In this document: positions 8,816 through 16,984 of the stretch, piece by piece
Layout: each line of letters starts with the position of its first letter
Position numbering within the stretch: the first letter of the stretch is position 1
DNA from: Lachnospiraceae bacterium UBA4364
GTDB lineage: Bacteria; Bacillota; Clostridia; Lachnospirales; Lachnospiraceae
Direction of reading: 5' to 3'
Assembly: GCA_002393955.1 (NCBI GenBank)
Contig: DGSK01000026.1
Location: forward strand, 1-22,795
Length of the DNA: 22,795 nucleotides
The notes under the pieces: generated by a model
Seen by the model: the letters and a program-made list of their open reading frames with translations, nothing else
Told to the model about the DNA's origin: nothing
Databases searched by the model: none
Made by a program: the position numbers and the translations under genes

Positions 8816-8856
8816 AAGCGGGCGACAACGTGTTTTTCATCACGTTCCGCCCGCTT
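8816..8856 (-). terminator. GC-rich hairpin after the permease genes (terminator or mRNA-stabilising stem)
   Basis: AAGCGGGCG (8816-8824) pairs with CGCCCGCTT (8848-8856), and AACGTG (8827-8832) pairs with CACGTT (8841-8846), around an eight-base loop with a small asymmetric bulge. It begins 44 bases downstream of the second permease stop. A run of U is lacking on the minus strand, so it may be a weak terminator or a 3' stabilising stem that separates transporter mRNA from enzyme mRNA. On the plus strand it is followed only by TATACAC. Confidence 0.55.
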
Positions 8857-8900
8857 TATACACAGTTATTTGATCAGCGGTTTAATTTCTATACACCACA

Positions 8901-9923
8901 TCATTCCTTAACCGCACCTACATTAACACCGGTAACAAAGTACTTCTGCAGGAACGGATATGCGAGCATGAAAGGCAGTATAGCGCATACGATTCCGGAA
9001 TAGTACAGTGTACTCTGCGATACTTTGTAGGAAGTCGTCGGTGTATCACCGTCCATGACCATTACTCTCAGCATATACTGGAAGTTAGCCTGATCACGGC
9101 TGGAGATATAGATCTGTACTGTGCTGTAGTCATTCCATACTGTTACGGCAAACATCAGACCAATGGAGGCAAGCGCTGCTTTGGAAAGCGGAAGCACTAT
9201 CTTGTAGAAGATCTGCATCGGCGAGCATCCGTCCAGCTTAGCTGCTTCGTAAAGTGATGCCGGAATGCCTTCAAAGAAGTTCTTCATAAGTACCAGGTTG
9301 TATACGTTCATACCATGCTTAAGCACCAGTATCCACATATTATCCACGAGTCCGAGCTGTTTCATAACCAGGTACTCAGGGATCATACCACCGGAGAAGA
9401 TCATGGTTACCAGCAGGAAATATGAGAAGAATGAACGTCCGGGCATCTCATACTGGTTCAGTACATATCCGCCGAGTGTTGCCATTACCAGACCAAGCAG
9501 TGTACCGGCTATGGTCGTGATGAAAGAGTTCAGCAGGGGACGGAACAGTTTGCTGGTCGTCATTATCGTTGCATAACCGCCGAGTGTCGGCTGGTTGGGC
9601 CATAAGCGGAACTGATACACGCCTACGGCGTTGAAGCTGTCCGATACAACCTTCCATATAGGAAGGACGATGATCAGGGTAAGTATTATGAACACCGCAT
9701 AGTTTACGATATCGAAAACCTTGATCTTTGGTCTCTTGGCTTCGATCACGTTCACCTTGGGAACGCTCTTCTTATCTTTATCTTCTTCAACCGCAGCAGC
9801 TTCAGGCTCCACTGCCACTGCTTTTTCGATAACAGCTTCTTCTGCCTTTTTTTCTAACTTAACCTCCACAGCATCTTTTGCAGCTTCAGAGTTGGTTAAT
9901 TCTTTTTCATTAATTTCAGCCAT
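8901..9923 (-). CDS. Carbohydrate ABC transporter permease, LplC/MalG type
   Basis: This is the second inner-membrane permease of an oligosaccharide importer. It has about six membrane helices (first at 72-92, then about 128-152, 163-182, 193-212, 245-265 and 305-325). The ATPase-contact EAA loop is intact: YEAAKLDGCSPMQIFYKIVL from residue 225. At 340 residues it is about 45 longer than typical LplC proteins. The excess is a cytoplasmic N-terminal tail (1-68) rich in E, K, A and V, which is unusual. A very strong AAGGAGGAGG ribosome site precedes the ATG and overlaps the end of the upstream permease gene. It works with the neighbouring permease and the solute-binding protein. The cognate ATPase is not encoded here. 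Confidence 0.94.
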   Translation of the reverse strand: MAEINEKELTNSEAAKDAVEVKLEKKAEEAVIEKAVAVEPEAAAVEEDKDKKSVPKVNVIEAKRPKIKVFDIVNYAVFIILTLIIVLPIWKVVSDSFNAVGVYQFRLWPNQPTLGGYATIMTTSKLFRPLLNSFITTIAGTLLGLVMATLGGYVLNQYEMPGRSFFSYFLLVTMIFSGGMIPEYLVMKQLGLVDNMWILVLKHGMNVYNLVLMKNFFEGIPASLYEAAKLDGCSPMQIFYKIVLPLSKAALASIGLMFAVTVWNDYSTVQIYISSRDQANFQYMLRVMVMDGDTPTTSYKVSQSTLYYSGIVCAILPFMLAYPFLQKYFVTGVNVGAVKE

Positions 9924-9939
9924 TTTCCTAACCTCCTCC

Positions 9940-10878
9940 TTAAATGATGCCGCGTCCGCGGATCTTCTTGCTTGCCCAGTTGCTGCCGAGCATCAGAAGA
10001 CAACCTACAACTGACTTGAAGAGACCTACTGCCGTTGTATATCCGTAGTCAGGCAGTGATGTCATAAAGGTCTTTCTGTAAACGTATGTCGAAATAACGT
10101 CTGATACCTCGAATACACGGTTGTTGTAAAGAACGAATACCGGCTCGAATATGTTAAGTACTTTTGCAATGTTCAGTATCAGTACGATGATGATAGTGTT
10201 TGCCAGGGCGGGAAGAGTGATATAACGCATCTTCTGTAATCTGGTAGCTCCGTCAATGTCTGCCGCTTCATAGAGATCCGGTGATATACCGGAAAGTGTA
10301 GCGAAGAATATGACTGTTCCCCATCCTGTTTCTTTCCATAGGTTTATGATGTAAAAGACCGGCTGCCACAGTTTTGTTGAATGCAGGAAGTCTATGCTTG
10401 TTTCTATCCAGCCCCAGCTCTTCAGGGTTTCATTTATCATACCTGTTGAAGAAGTGGACAGGAACAATGTGAAGATTGCTGCAACCACCGCATATGACAT
10501 AAAGTGCGGCAGGTAAATGACTGTCTGGACAAACTTCTTGCAGAAAAGCGATGTCATTTCGTTCAGGAATATTGATATCACGACTGCCACGAAAGTGTTC
10601 AGCAACAACTTGACTATAGATATAACCAGTGTATTTCTAAAGGCGATCCAAAACTCCGGTTCTGAGAACATGGATGCAAAGTGCTGTAATCCTACCCAAT
10701 GTATATCTCTGCCCTTATATACAAAGAAAGAGTAGCGGATACCTAACATCGGCCAATAGTACATGATCAAAACAAAGATGAATACAGGAAGGAACATCAG
10801 GTAGAATCCTCTGTTATTCCAGATTCTCATTCCCAAAGGTTTCTTATTTACATTAACCTTTTCTTTCTTTCTACTCAT
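9940..10878 (-). CDS. Carbohydrate ABC transporter permease, LplB type
   Basis: This is the first inner-membrane permease of the same importer: 312 residues, with a basic cytoplasmic N-terminus and about six membrane helices (first at about 24-45, others at about 84-105, 118-142, 172-195, 224-245 and 280-300). The EAA motif that binds the ATPase is YEAADIDGATRLQKMRYITL from residue 203. The length and the RxSFFVYKGRD-like segment after helix 1 match the LplB/YtcP-partner family, which transports complex glycan oligosaccharides. It follows the solute-binding protein gene after a hairpin and ends 16 bases before the LplC-type start. GGAAAGGA lies upstream of the ATG at a slightly long distance. 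Confidence 0.94.
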   Translation of the reverse strand: MSRKKEKVNVNKKPLGMRIWNNRGFYLMFLPVFIFVLIMYYWPMLGIRYSFFVYKGRDIHWVGLQHFASMFSEPEFWIAFRNTLVISIVKLLLNTFVAVVISIFLNEMTSLFCKKFVQTVIYLPHFMSYAVVAAIFTLFLSTSSTGMINETLKSWGWIETSIDFLHSTKLWQPVFYIINLWKETGWGTVIFFATLSGISPDLYEAADIDGATRLQKMRYITLPALANTIIIVLILNIAKVLNIFEPVFVLYNNRVFEVSDVISTYVYRKTFMTSLPDYGYTTAVGLFKSVVGCLLMLGSNWASKKIRGRGII

Positions 10879-10925
10879 AACGGGTATTTCCTTTCCGTTG
10901 ACTGTTTACGGTTTTGTTTTAAATA

Positions 10926-10951
10926 CCTGCCCCCGCTTTCACGGGAGCAGG
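10926..10951 (-). terminator. Intercistronic hairpin between solute-binding protein and permease genes
   Basis: CCTGC (10926-10930) pairs with GCAGG (10947-10951) and CCCG (10932-10935) with CGGG (10942-10945) around a short loop. It lies 38 bases after the binding-protein stop. The bases after it on the minus strand are TATTTAAAAC, not a U-run. Such stems between a binding protein and its permeases commonly allow partial termination or protect the 3' end, giving more binding protein than permease. That role is inferred here. Confidence 0.5.
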
Positions 10952-10989
10952 CTTTCTGTTACTTAAATTTACTTATATATTTCTTATCT

Positions 10990-12744
10990 TTACTTTGCTT
11001 CAGGTGCTTCTGTACCCTGTGCGTTAAGCTCGTCGACGATCTGCTTTGATACATCGCCCCACTTGTCATTGTACTCAGCGATAGCTTCTTCACCGGTCTT
11101 TTCTCCTGTAACAACCTCGATCATGAGTGTTGTCTTATCTGTTGTCAGAGCTTCCAGATTATCTGTAAGAGTCTGGCAGGAAGGAGCTGTAGGAGCATCT
11201 ACACAGTTTGCTGTGAAGAACTGGTTACCTTCATCAATAAGGGGATCGTCTGTTACAAAGCCGTTTGTAAGAGGAGCAATCGTAAGTGCGGGATCAAGGT
11301 GGTTCTTCTTCCATACAGAGTTAGGATCGTTAGGAGTCTGCTTAAGGTGGAACTCACCGTCTGCGTACTCATAATCCTTCTTCTTCTCAGGATCATCAGG
11401 ATTTGTTGTGAAGGACTCAGCCTTTGTTGACCAGTGTACATCCTCTGCGCCATATGTCCAAAGTGTCTGTACCCTATCACCGTCAAGCATTGTCTCGAAG
11501 AGCGCATCGAAGATAGCCTGCTCACGGAGACTGTTGTCATCACCGTCATCAGAGATAACCCATACAGGAGCTTCTCTGTTGAGGTAGCCGCCCCATGTAT
11601 CCTTGATTTCCTTGATAGGAGGAAGCTGGAGGAGACGATCATCACCGAGATCATCATCTACGCCCTGCTTGGACATATTGTCTGTAAGTGTGCGGAGCCA
11701 TGTACCTGCCCAGTATGTGAATACGCCTTCAGATGTGGTCTGGTCATTTGAGAACCACTTCTCACGAGCCTGCTTTGTACCGAAATCTTCGGTATCAGGA
11801 TCGATAACGCCGTCTGCGTAAGCTACTGCCATACGATCAAGAGCTTCAACAGTTGCATCCTCTGCGAAACCGTCTACCCAAACGCCGTCCTTCTGATAGA
11901 ATGAAGGATATGCACCCTGCCAGAACTCAGGCATGTAGTTGATGTAAGGAGCCTCATCGAGCTTACCGAAACCTGCTGCTACAACACCGTAGGTCTTGCC
12001 GCCTGTCTGTACTTCGTTGCCGTCAGCATCCTGTACCTTAACATCCTTGAAGAACTTGAGCATGTCATAATACTCGTCGAAAGTATCAATATCTTCGATC
12101 TTGTCGATACCGTCTGTAGCTGCAGCATACTGCTCAAACCAGCTTGCCTTTACATATGTTACGCATCCGTTACCATAGGTAGGAGCGAAACCATACTGCT
12201 TGCCGTCTGCTGTACGCATGTTGAGGTTAATGCTGGGGATCTCGATCCTGGACTGGAACTCAGCATTGTCATATGCATCAGCCATATCCCAGAGGTATCC
12301 TGTATTCATGTAGTCACGATACATGGAAGCGCTCATGATCATAGCATCAGGGAAAGATCCATCACCCGGCTCACCTGTTGTAAGGAGACGTGATACTGTG
12401 TTCGCATAATCGGAGTGATCAACCTGGTTGATGTGAAGGTGTACTTCATGACCAAGCTTTTCACCTACAGCTTCCTCCCACTGCTCGATAAAAGCATCCT
12501 GGCCATTATCAACTGTAGCAGTAAGAGTACCGTCTACAACGATGTAAAGGTCCTTTACCTCATATGTTCCGGTCTCTTCGTTAACTTCACCGGTCTGTGT
12601 TTCTGCGACATTAACTGTCTGCTCGTTTCCTTCCTCGTCTGTCACGGTTACCTCTGTGGTTCCACCGGCCTGAGGGCCGCAGGCTGTGAGTGTGCCGGCT
12701 ACCATCACGGTACTCATGAGCAGAGATACAAGTCTCTTTTTCAT
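10990..12744 (-). CDS. Extracellular solute-binding lipoprotein of an oligosaccharide ABC importer (LplA-like)
   Basis: This protein captures the oligosaccharide outside the cell and delivers it to the two permeases. It begins with a lipoprotein signal peptide (MKKRLVSLLM then hydrophobic residues) ending in the lipobox LTAC, with C22 as the lipid-anchored cysteine. An acidic, T/E-rich linker (about 25-65) leads to a large two-lobed binding domain (about 66-570). At 584 residues it is in the large LplA-like class that accompanies glycan oligosaccharide importers. The start has a near-ideal AAAGGAGG site. It is the first gene of the minus-strand pectin operon, next to a promoter and a cre/LacI-type operator, so it is probably subject to catabolite or substrate control. 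Rhamnogalacturonan oligosaccharides are the most likely ligand, judged from the neighbours only. Confidence 0.95.
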   Translation of the reverse strand: MKKRLVSLLMSTVMVAGTLTACGPQAGGTTEVTVTDEEGNEQTVNVAETQTGEVNEETGTYEVKDLYIVVDGTLTATVDNGQDAFIEQWEEAVGEKLGHEVHLHINQVDHSDYANTVSRLLTTGEPGDGSFPDAMIMSASMYRDYMNTGYLWDMADAYDNAEFQSRIEIPSINLNMRTADGKQYGFAPTYGNGCVTYVKASWFEQYAAATDGIDKIEDIDTFDEYYDMLKFFKDVKVQDADGNEVQTGGKTYGVVAAGFGKLDEAPYINYMPEFWQGAYPSFYQKDGVWVDGFAEDATVEALDRMAVAYADGVIDPDTEDFGTKQAREKWFSNDQTTSEGVFTYWAGTWLRTLTDNMSKQGVDDDLGDDRLLQLPPIKEIKDTWGGYLNREAPVWVISDDGDDNSLREQAIFDALFETMLDGDRVQTLWTYGAEDVHWSTKAESFTTNPDDPEKKKDYEYADGEFHLKQTPNDPNSVWKKNHLDPALTIAPLTNGFVTDDPLIDEGNQFFTANCVDAPTAPSCQTLTDNLEALTTDKTTLMIEVVTGEKTGEEAIAEYNDKWGDVSKQIVDELNAQGTEAPEAK

Positions 12745-12791
12745 TTTGTTCCTCCTTTAGGATGTTTGCTAAAATTGTTTCATTTCTGAAA

Positions 12792-12807
12792 ATGTAAGCG
12801 CTTTCAC
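12792..12807. promoter_or_regulatory. cre/LacI-family-type operator at the start of the binding-protein operon
   Basis: ATGTAAGCGCTTTCAC matches the catabolite responsive element consensus WTGNNARCGNWWWCAW at every position except the last. It lies 48 bases upstream of the binding-protein ATG and just downstream of the best promoter candidate, a place where a bound repressor would block transcription. CcpA or a substrate-specific LacI-family regulator could bind it; neither gene is in this window. Confidence 0.75.
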
Positions 12808-12818
12808 GCTATAGGAAA

Positions 12819-12848
12819 AATATATCACTTATGTTCCTATAAGCGCAA
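12819..12848 (-). promoter_or_regulatory. Candidate promoter for the binding-protein operon
   Basis: On the minus strand TATATT (12819-12824) matches the -10 consensus at five of six positions. A weak -35 candidate, TTGCGC (12843-12848), lies 18 bases further upstream. Initiation would fall near 12812, immediately before the operator at 12792-12807. The surrounding DNA is very AT-rich. The -35 match is poor, so an activator may be needed or the real promoter may be elsewhere in the same region. Confidence 0.4.
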
Positions 12849-12923
12849 TTAACAAATCTTATAAATAATTGTCACATTTTTTTCATATTTTTACCAAAAA
12901 AAGATTTTTAAGCCGTATTGCGG

Positions 12924-12939
12924 ATGTAAGAACTTTCAT
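12924..12939. promoter_or_regulatory. Second, degenerate operator-like site in the divergent intergenic region
   Basis: ATGTAAGAACTTTCAT shares 13 of 16 bases with the operator at 12792-12807 (ATGTAAGCGCTTTCAC), but has AA in place of the central CG. The two sites are 132 bp apart and lie either side of the promoter candidate, an arrangement compatible with an auxiliary operator and looping. No other recognisable feature occurs in the AT-rich stretch 12840-12960. Confidence 0.4.
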
Positions 12940-12961
12940 GATATGCTTATTTCCATATATA

Positions 12962-12992
12962 TTCCGGGTATTTTTTTTACTTTTTCCGGGTA
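12962..12992 (+). promoter_or_regulatory. Direct repeats TTCCGGGTA upstream of the serine hydrolase gene
   Basis: TTCCGGGTA occurs at 12962-12970 and 12984-12992, 22 bases apart start to start, about two helical turns. The second copy runs into TAATAT, a candidate -10 box for the plus-strand serine hydrolase gene; the -35 is poor. Tandem half-sites at this spacing beside a poor -35 are typical of activators such as AraC-family proteins. The function is inferred. Confidence 0.35.
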
Positions 12993-13056
12993 ATATATGC
13001 CCCATATCAGATGCAGAAAACTTATGTATTTGAACGATTTCGTAAGGAGTACAAAA

Positions 13057-14616
13057 ATGAAAATGTTTTCAACCGAAAATTTTCCGTTTCACATGCACAG
13101 CATACATATAATGCACAAAGGTGAGTTGATACAGGAAGAATACTTCTCTCCTTATGAAAAAGGAAGAATGCACCGGATGTTTTCCATAACCAAGAGCTTT
13201 ACCTCTCTTGCAGTCGGTGCATTGATCGCAGAGGGGAAACTCTCGCTTTCCGATCCGATATGTAAATACTTTCCGGAATACACGCCCGCTGATGCAGATC
13301 CTTTTCTGACATCAATGACAGTGCAGGATCTCCTGATGATGAGGACCTGCCATAAAGCCACCACTTACAAGCTCAATGCTTCCGCACACTGGGTACAGTC
13401 ATTTTTTACAACAGCTCCGGACCACAGGCCCGGCATGATCTTTAAATACGATACTTCTGCTGCCCATACACTTGCCGAACTGGTCCAAAAGTTAAGCGGA
13501 CAGAAAGTTCTCGATTATCTGCGAAATGTATTTCCGGACGATATCGGCTTTTCAAAGGATGCCTATATCCTGGATGATCCCTTCGGCTGCGAGATCGGAG
13601 GATCCGGAATGATCGCATATCCCGAAGACCTGCTGAAAGTGGGAACATTTTTATTATCATTAATAAACGGAACATTCGAGTACAATTCTCCCACAGGCTT
13701 CACGCCGGATAATACTGCCCATAAGAAGGATAATGACAGTAATGAAAAAGAAAATGAGAATGGAAATGTGAATGATAACAGCCATGAGTGTGAAAACGCC
13801 TGCAATAACTCAGAAAGCATCAAATATATATATGATGGAGCTTTCTATGAAAGATATGCCGAATATGTAAGAGATGCTGTCAGCCTCCACAGTCCTACTC
13901 TTCATGAAGGAAAGACCGTTGATGAGATGCAAGGCTACGGCTACCAGTTCTGGCGGCTTAGGGATAACGGGATAATGATGTACGGAATGGGCGGCCAGTA
14001 TATGGTCCTGTACCCTGAAGCAGAGCTTATATTTATCACGACAGCCGATACCCAGTCCGTCCAGGGCGGGACGCAGTATATCCTGGATGAGATAAGGCGT
14101 GTGGCACTTTCCATTGCACCGGAGCTTAACGCTCATATCTCTGCACCGGCTGAGGCTACTGCAAACGACGCAGGTGTCTACAGCTGTTCCGATGCATCCG
14201 GTGGCGTTATCACAGATACACCTGATGATACGGACAGCCTTATTGAAAACTGTACCAGCAGCTACTATGGCAGCTACCGTCTCATGCCAAATGCGGGTGC
14301 CTTTCATCAGCTTATATTTACGGACAACGAACTCATACTGGAAGCAGAAGAAAAAAGATTTGTCTTTCCTTATGGGATCAAAGAGGCAAAGGAAGCAACA
14401 GAACCGGGATACGGTCAGAAAATATACACCACGGCTCTCCCCCAGCCTGACGGCAGCTTATATCTAAATACGCAGATCCTTGACGAATATGTGGGAAGTA
14501 TTCATTTTATGATGAATAAAAAAGATGCTAAGATCACGCTCTCACTCCGCAAGGTGGAGGAAAGCCTGTATAAAGAGTTTAACTGTTTTCTGAACGGGGA
14601 AAGAATCCCGGAGTAA
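13057..14616 (+). CDS. Beta-lactamase-fold serine hydrolase (class C/DD-peptidase-like)
   Basis: This belongs to the serine beta-lactamase-like family, which covers esterases, peptidases and penicillin-binding proteins. I set the start at the ATG at 13057 (519 residues) because AAGGAG lies seven bases upstream; frames opening at 12997 or 13024 have no ribosome site. The nucleophile motif SxxK is S43-I-T-K46, followed by the expected helix and LxDPxxKYFPEY segment. YDT (131-133) stands where YxN is usual. A GMGG segment near the C-terminal third replaces the KTG motif. Residues about 218-256 are a hydrophilic insertion rich in N, E, D and K. No signal peptide is visible, so it may be cytoplasmic. 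It is the only plus-strand gene, divergent from the pectin operon, and its stop converges with that of the membrane protein gene three bases away. A role in glycan de-esterification is possible but unproven. Confidence 0.88.
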   Translation: MKMFSTENFPFHMHSIHIMHKGELIQEEYFSPYEKGRMHRMFSITKSFTSLAVGALIAEGKLSLSDPICKYFPEYTPADADPFLTSMTVQDLLMMRTCHKATTYKLNASAHWVQSFFTTAPDHRPGMIFKYDTSAAHTLAELVQKLSGQKVLDYLRNVFPDDIGFSKDAYILDDPFGCEIGGSGMIAYPEDLLKVGTFLLSLINGTFEYNSPTGFTPDNTAHKKDNDSNEKENENGNVNDNSHECENACNNSESIKYIYDGAFYERYAEYVRDAVSLHSPTLHEGKTVDEMQGYGYQFWRLRDNGIMMYGMGGQYMVLYPEAELIFITTADTQSVQGGTQYILDEIRRVALSIAPELNAHISAPAEATANDAGVYSCSDASGGVITDTPDDTDSLIENCTSSYYGSYRLMPNAGAFHQLIFTDNELILEAEEKRFVFPYGIKEAKEATEPGYGQKIYTTALPQPDGSLYLNTQILDEYVGSIHFMMNKKDAKITLSLRKVEESLYKEFNCFLNGERIPE

Positions 14617-14619
14617 AAT

Positions 14620-15351
14620 TTATTTTCCTTCAAGAAAATCTATAAACTCTGAGGCGAGCTCTCCGTGTGCGCTGTTGACGATATATCCGGCCACAATACG
14701 GGGATTTCCTTCGCCGTCATAGACATAATTATTCTTCATACCGGGCATATCATCCACATAAATACCCACAGCGGTACCATCCCTGTACAGGAGCATGTCA
14801 GCATCCGCATATGCTTTCAGCTCTTCTTCACTGTATATCTCGTCTAACGGTACAAAATAATCCATCGCTGCAAAGCTTTGGAACACATCCTCTCCTGTAA
14901 TAATGATATCTACGGAGCCCGTAAACATTATGGCAGACAATTTCTGCTGATCCTCATATCCGTATTTGACCGTATCCATGACCGAATACTCCCCGTCATT
15001 TCCGGATACGGCCGATGCCTCATCGGCACTTACTTCCGGCTGCACGGCAATAAACATTGAGGTATCAATAACAATGCGTTCCTTCCCCGGATTTATTCCT
15101 GACACAGCAGTAAAACGGTCTTTAACATCACTCTGTGCGCTGTCATTTTCCACAAAATTTATCATGCAGACGTAAAGCGCATCTTTCTTATGGGTAAACA
15201 TCGAGACAAGTATCGGTACGGCAATGGCAAGAATGACCACGACCACGATCACCCACATCAGGTAATAATCCTTAAAGTATTTCCATTTTGCCTTGAAAGA
15301 GGCATCCTTTATTTTGTCCCGTTCCTCCCGGAACTCATCCATTACTGCCAT
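14620..15351 (-). CDS. Single-pass membrane protein of unknown function with solute-binding-like outer domain
   Basis: I do not recognise a named family. The 243-residue protein has a charged N-terminus (1-28), one strong membrane helix (about 30-52) and a roughly 190-residue domain that should face outside the cell. The stretch IIITGEDVFQSFAAMDYFVPLDEI resembles the lobe motif of ABC solute-binding proteins (a residue that should not be X, then an aromatic PLD turn), so it could be a membrane-tethered, reduced binding domain. It is co-transcribed with GH43: its ATG at 15351 lies inside the last codons of GH43, and a second ATG at 15342 overlaps the GH43 stop as TAATG. Either start is possible. 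A role in sensing or binding the glycan is an inference from fold resemblance and position. Confidence 0.75.
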   Translation of the reverse strand: MAVMDEFREERDKIKDASFKAKWKYFKDYYLMWVIVVVVILAIAVPILVSMFTHKKDALYVCMINFVENDSAQSDVKDRFTAVSGINPGKERIVIDTSMFIAVQPEVSADEASAVSGNDGEYSVMDTVKYGYEDQQKLSAIMFTGSVDIIITGEDVFQSFAAMDYFVPLDEIYSEEELKAYADADMLLYRDGTAVGIYVDDMPGMKNNYVYDGEGNPRIVAGYIVNSAHGELASEFIDFLEGK

Positions 15352-16928
15352 TGTTCATCCATCTCTAAATATCCCGGACGGTCTTCATAAATAAAATAAT
15401 CAAAATCCGCAGGTTTTCTGCTGCCACAGCCGCCGTTGTTTGCATATATTCCTACAAGTGTGCCGGTATGGCGCTTGGGATCATCGGGAACGCCCTCATC
15501 ACAGAGGAATACGCAGTCTTCAACAGTGCCTGCTTCAGTCCAGTCCGTGCCATCCATACTGTAATAAAAAGTCCGGCACAGATATTTTACCACTACTTTA
15601 AGATAAACTGCACCCTCCGGTATATTTTCTTTTGTGGCAACGTTTTCTTCCCCGTGATTGCGGTTGATCACCAACTGTATCTTCCTGCCTTCCTCATAAC
15701 AGAGAGAAAACCGTATATATGTCACTGTACTGTAATAGCAGCAAAGCCCCGCCTGCTCCCCGTCACGGTCCGGTGAGAAATCAAGTTTTGTCTGTGCAAT
15801 ATAGCAAAGCTCCTGTTCCCTTCGCAGGAGGGTATTCTTCGCCCTTATTTCATTTAACTGTCCGTCTCTTGTCCATATACGGAAAAAGCCCGGCCTTTCC
15901 GTAAGCGACCACGAGCCGTTATCGGGATTGCGTACAAACTCCCATTCCGGATTAAGCTTAGGATCATCAAAATCATCCTGCAGGTTTCTTTCGAATATAC
16001 ATTCCGGAAGATCCGGTGCCTCCTGCTCTGTACTCGGTCCTTTTCCGTTATTGACCTTAAACCATCCGTCCTCTGTCCATTCCACAGGATCCAGAGCGCT
16101 TTCCCGGCCAATGGTAGTATAATTGCCGCTATTCGGTCTGCCGCAAAGGTAATAGCACCACCATTTCCCATTCTGGTCCTGCACGAGTTTCCCATGGCCG
16201 GCTCTCTGCAGCGGCGCATCAGCATCCGTCTGCCTCATTACAGGATTGTAAGGCGATTCCTCGTATTCTCCAAACAGTTCTCGACTTCTGGCCATATTGA
16301 TGCCGTGACCATAACCCGTACCGCCTTCGGCAACCATCGCATAATAATAACCGTCTTTTTTGAAAATATGCGGACCCTCGGGACAGCGTTCACCCGTTCC
16401 GGACCATACATTACGCAAAGGTCCGGCTACAGACAGACCGTCCGCTGACAGCGGTACCGCCTTTGCCCCGGCTGCTATGATCATATATCCGCTGCCGTCA
16501 TCATCTATAAAAAGCGATGGATCTATATCATCCACCTCAAGGCACACCGGCTTGCTGTAAGGACCTTCAGGCTTATCGGAAACCATGACAAGCTGCCTGC
16601 GCATCACATTATTGCCACGCTTTCCGTCAGCATTTAATCTGAGAGTTGCATAGATATAAAATTTCCCGTCCACATATTCTATATCCGGAGCCCATATGCC
16701 ATGAGAATCCCTGATATCGCTTAAGTCCAGCCAGTCCGTATCTGTAACCGCGTGACCTATGATATGCCAGTGTACCATATCCTTTGAGTGGGATATGGGA
16801 ATCGCCGGAAAATACTGAAAGCTTGAGTTGACCATATAATAGTCATCCCCCACCCTGATCACTGAAGGATCCGGAAAGAAACCTCTCTGCACGGGATTGT
16901 TGTATGTTTTTTTATGCTCTGTATTCAT
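15342..16928 (-). CDS. Glycoside hydrolase family 43 with C-terminal beta-sandwich
   Basis: GH43 enzymes hydrolyse arabinosyl, xylosyl or galactosyl linkages; in a rhamnogalacturonan locus, side chains of arabinan or galactan are the obvious targets. The five-bladed propeller domain (about 8-310) shows all three catalytic acids: D20 in FFPDPS (base), D136 in DIDPSLF (pKa-modulating) and E184 in CPEGPHIF (acid). Residues about 335-520 form the beta-sandwich accessory domain common in beta-xylosidase/arabinofuranosidase-like GH43 proteins. The length of 528 residues is normal for the two-domain type. No signal peptide is present, so it acts in the cytoplasm on imported oligosaccharides. It overlaps the next gene by ten bases. 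An AAAAAGGA sequence lies upstream of the ATG at a long distance. Substrate specificity cannot be fixed from the sequence. Confidence 0.93.
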   Translation of the reverse strand: MNTEHKKTYNNPVQRGFFPDPSVIRVGDDYYMVNSSFQYFPAIPISHSKDMVHWHIIGHAVTDTDWLDLSDIRDSHGIWAPDIEYVDGKFYIYATLRLNADGKRGNNVMRRQLVMVSDKPEGPYSKPVCLEVDDIDPSLFIDDDGSGYMIIAAGAKAVPLSADGLSVAGPLRNVWSGTGERCPEGPHIFKKDGYYYAMVAEGGTGYGHGINMARSRELFGEYEESPYNPVMRQTDADAPLQRAGHGKLVQDQNGKWWCYYLCGRPNSGNYTTIGRESALDPVEWTEDGWFKVNNGKGPSTEQEAPDLPECIFERNLQDDFDDPKLNPEWEFVRNPDNGSWSLTERPGFFRIWTRDGQLNEIRAKNTLLRREQELCYIAQTKLDFSPDRDGEQAGLCCYYSTVTYIRFSLCYEEGRKIQLVINRNHGEENVATKENIPEGAVYLKVVVKYLCRTFYYSMDGTDWTEAGTVEDCVFLCDEGVPDDPKRHTGTLVGIYANNGGCGSRKPADFDYFIYEDRPGYLEMDEQWQ

Positions 16929-16984
16929 AGTATGTATATTGTCCTTTTTTACGACTTTTTGTCTTATGAATAAAAAGGATGTAT

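Noticed and set aside
12997..13056. Upstream in-frame extension of the serine hydrolase
   Set aside because: The upstream start codons have no ribosome site, whereas the ATG at 13057 has AAGGAG at ideal distance.
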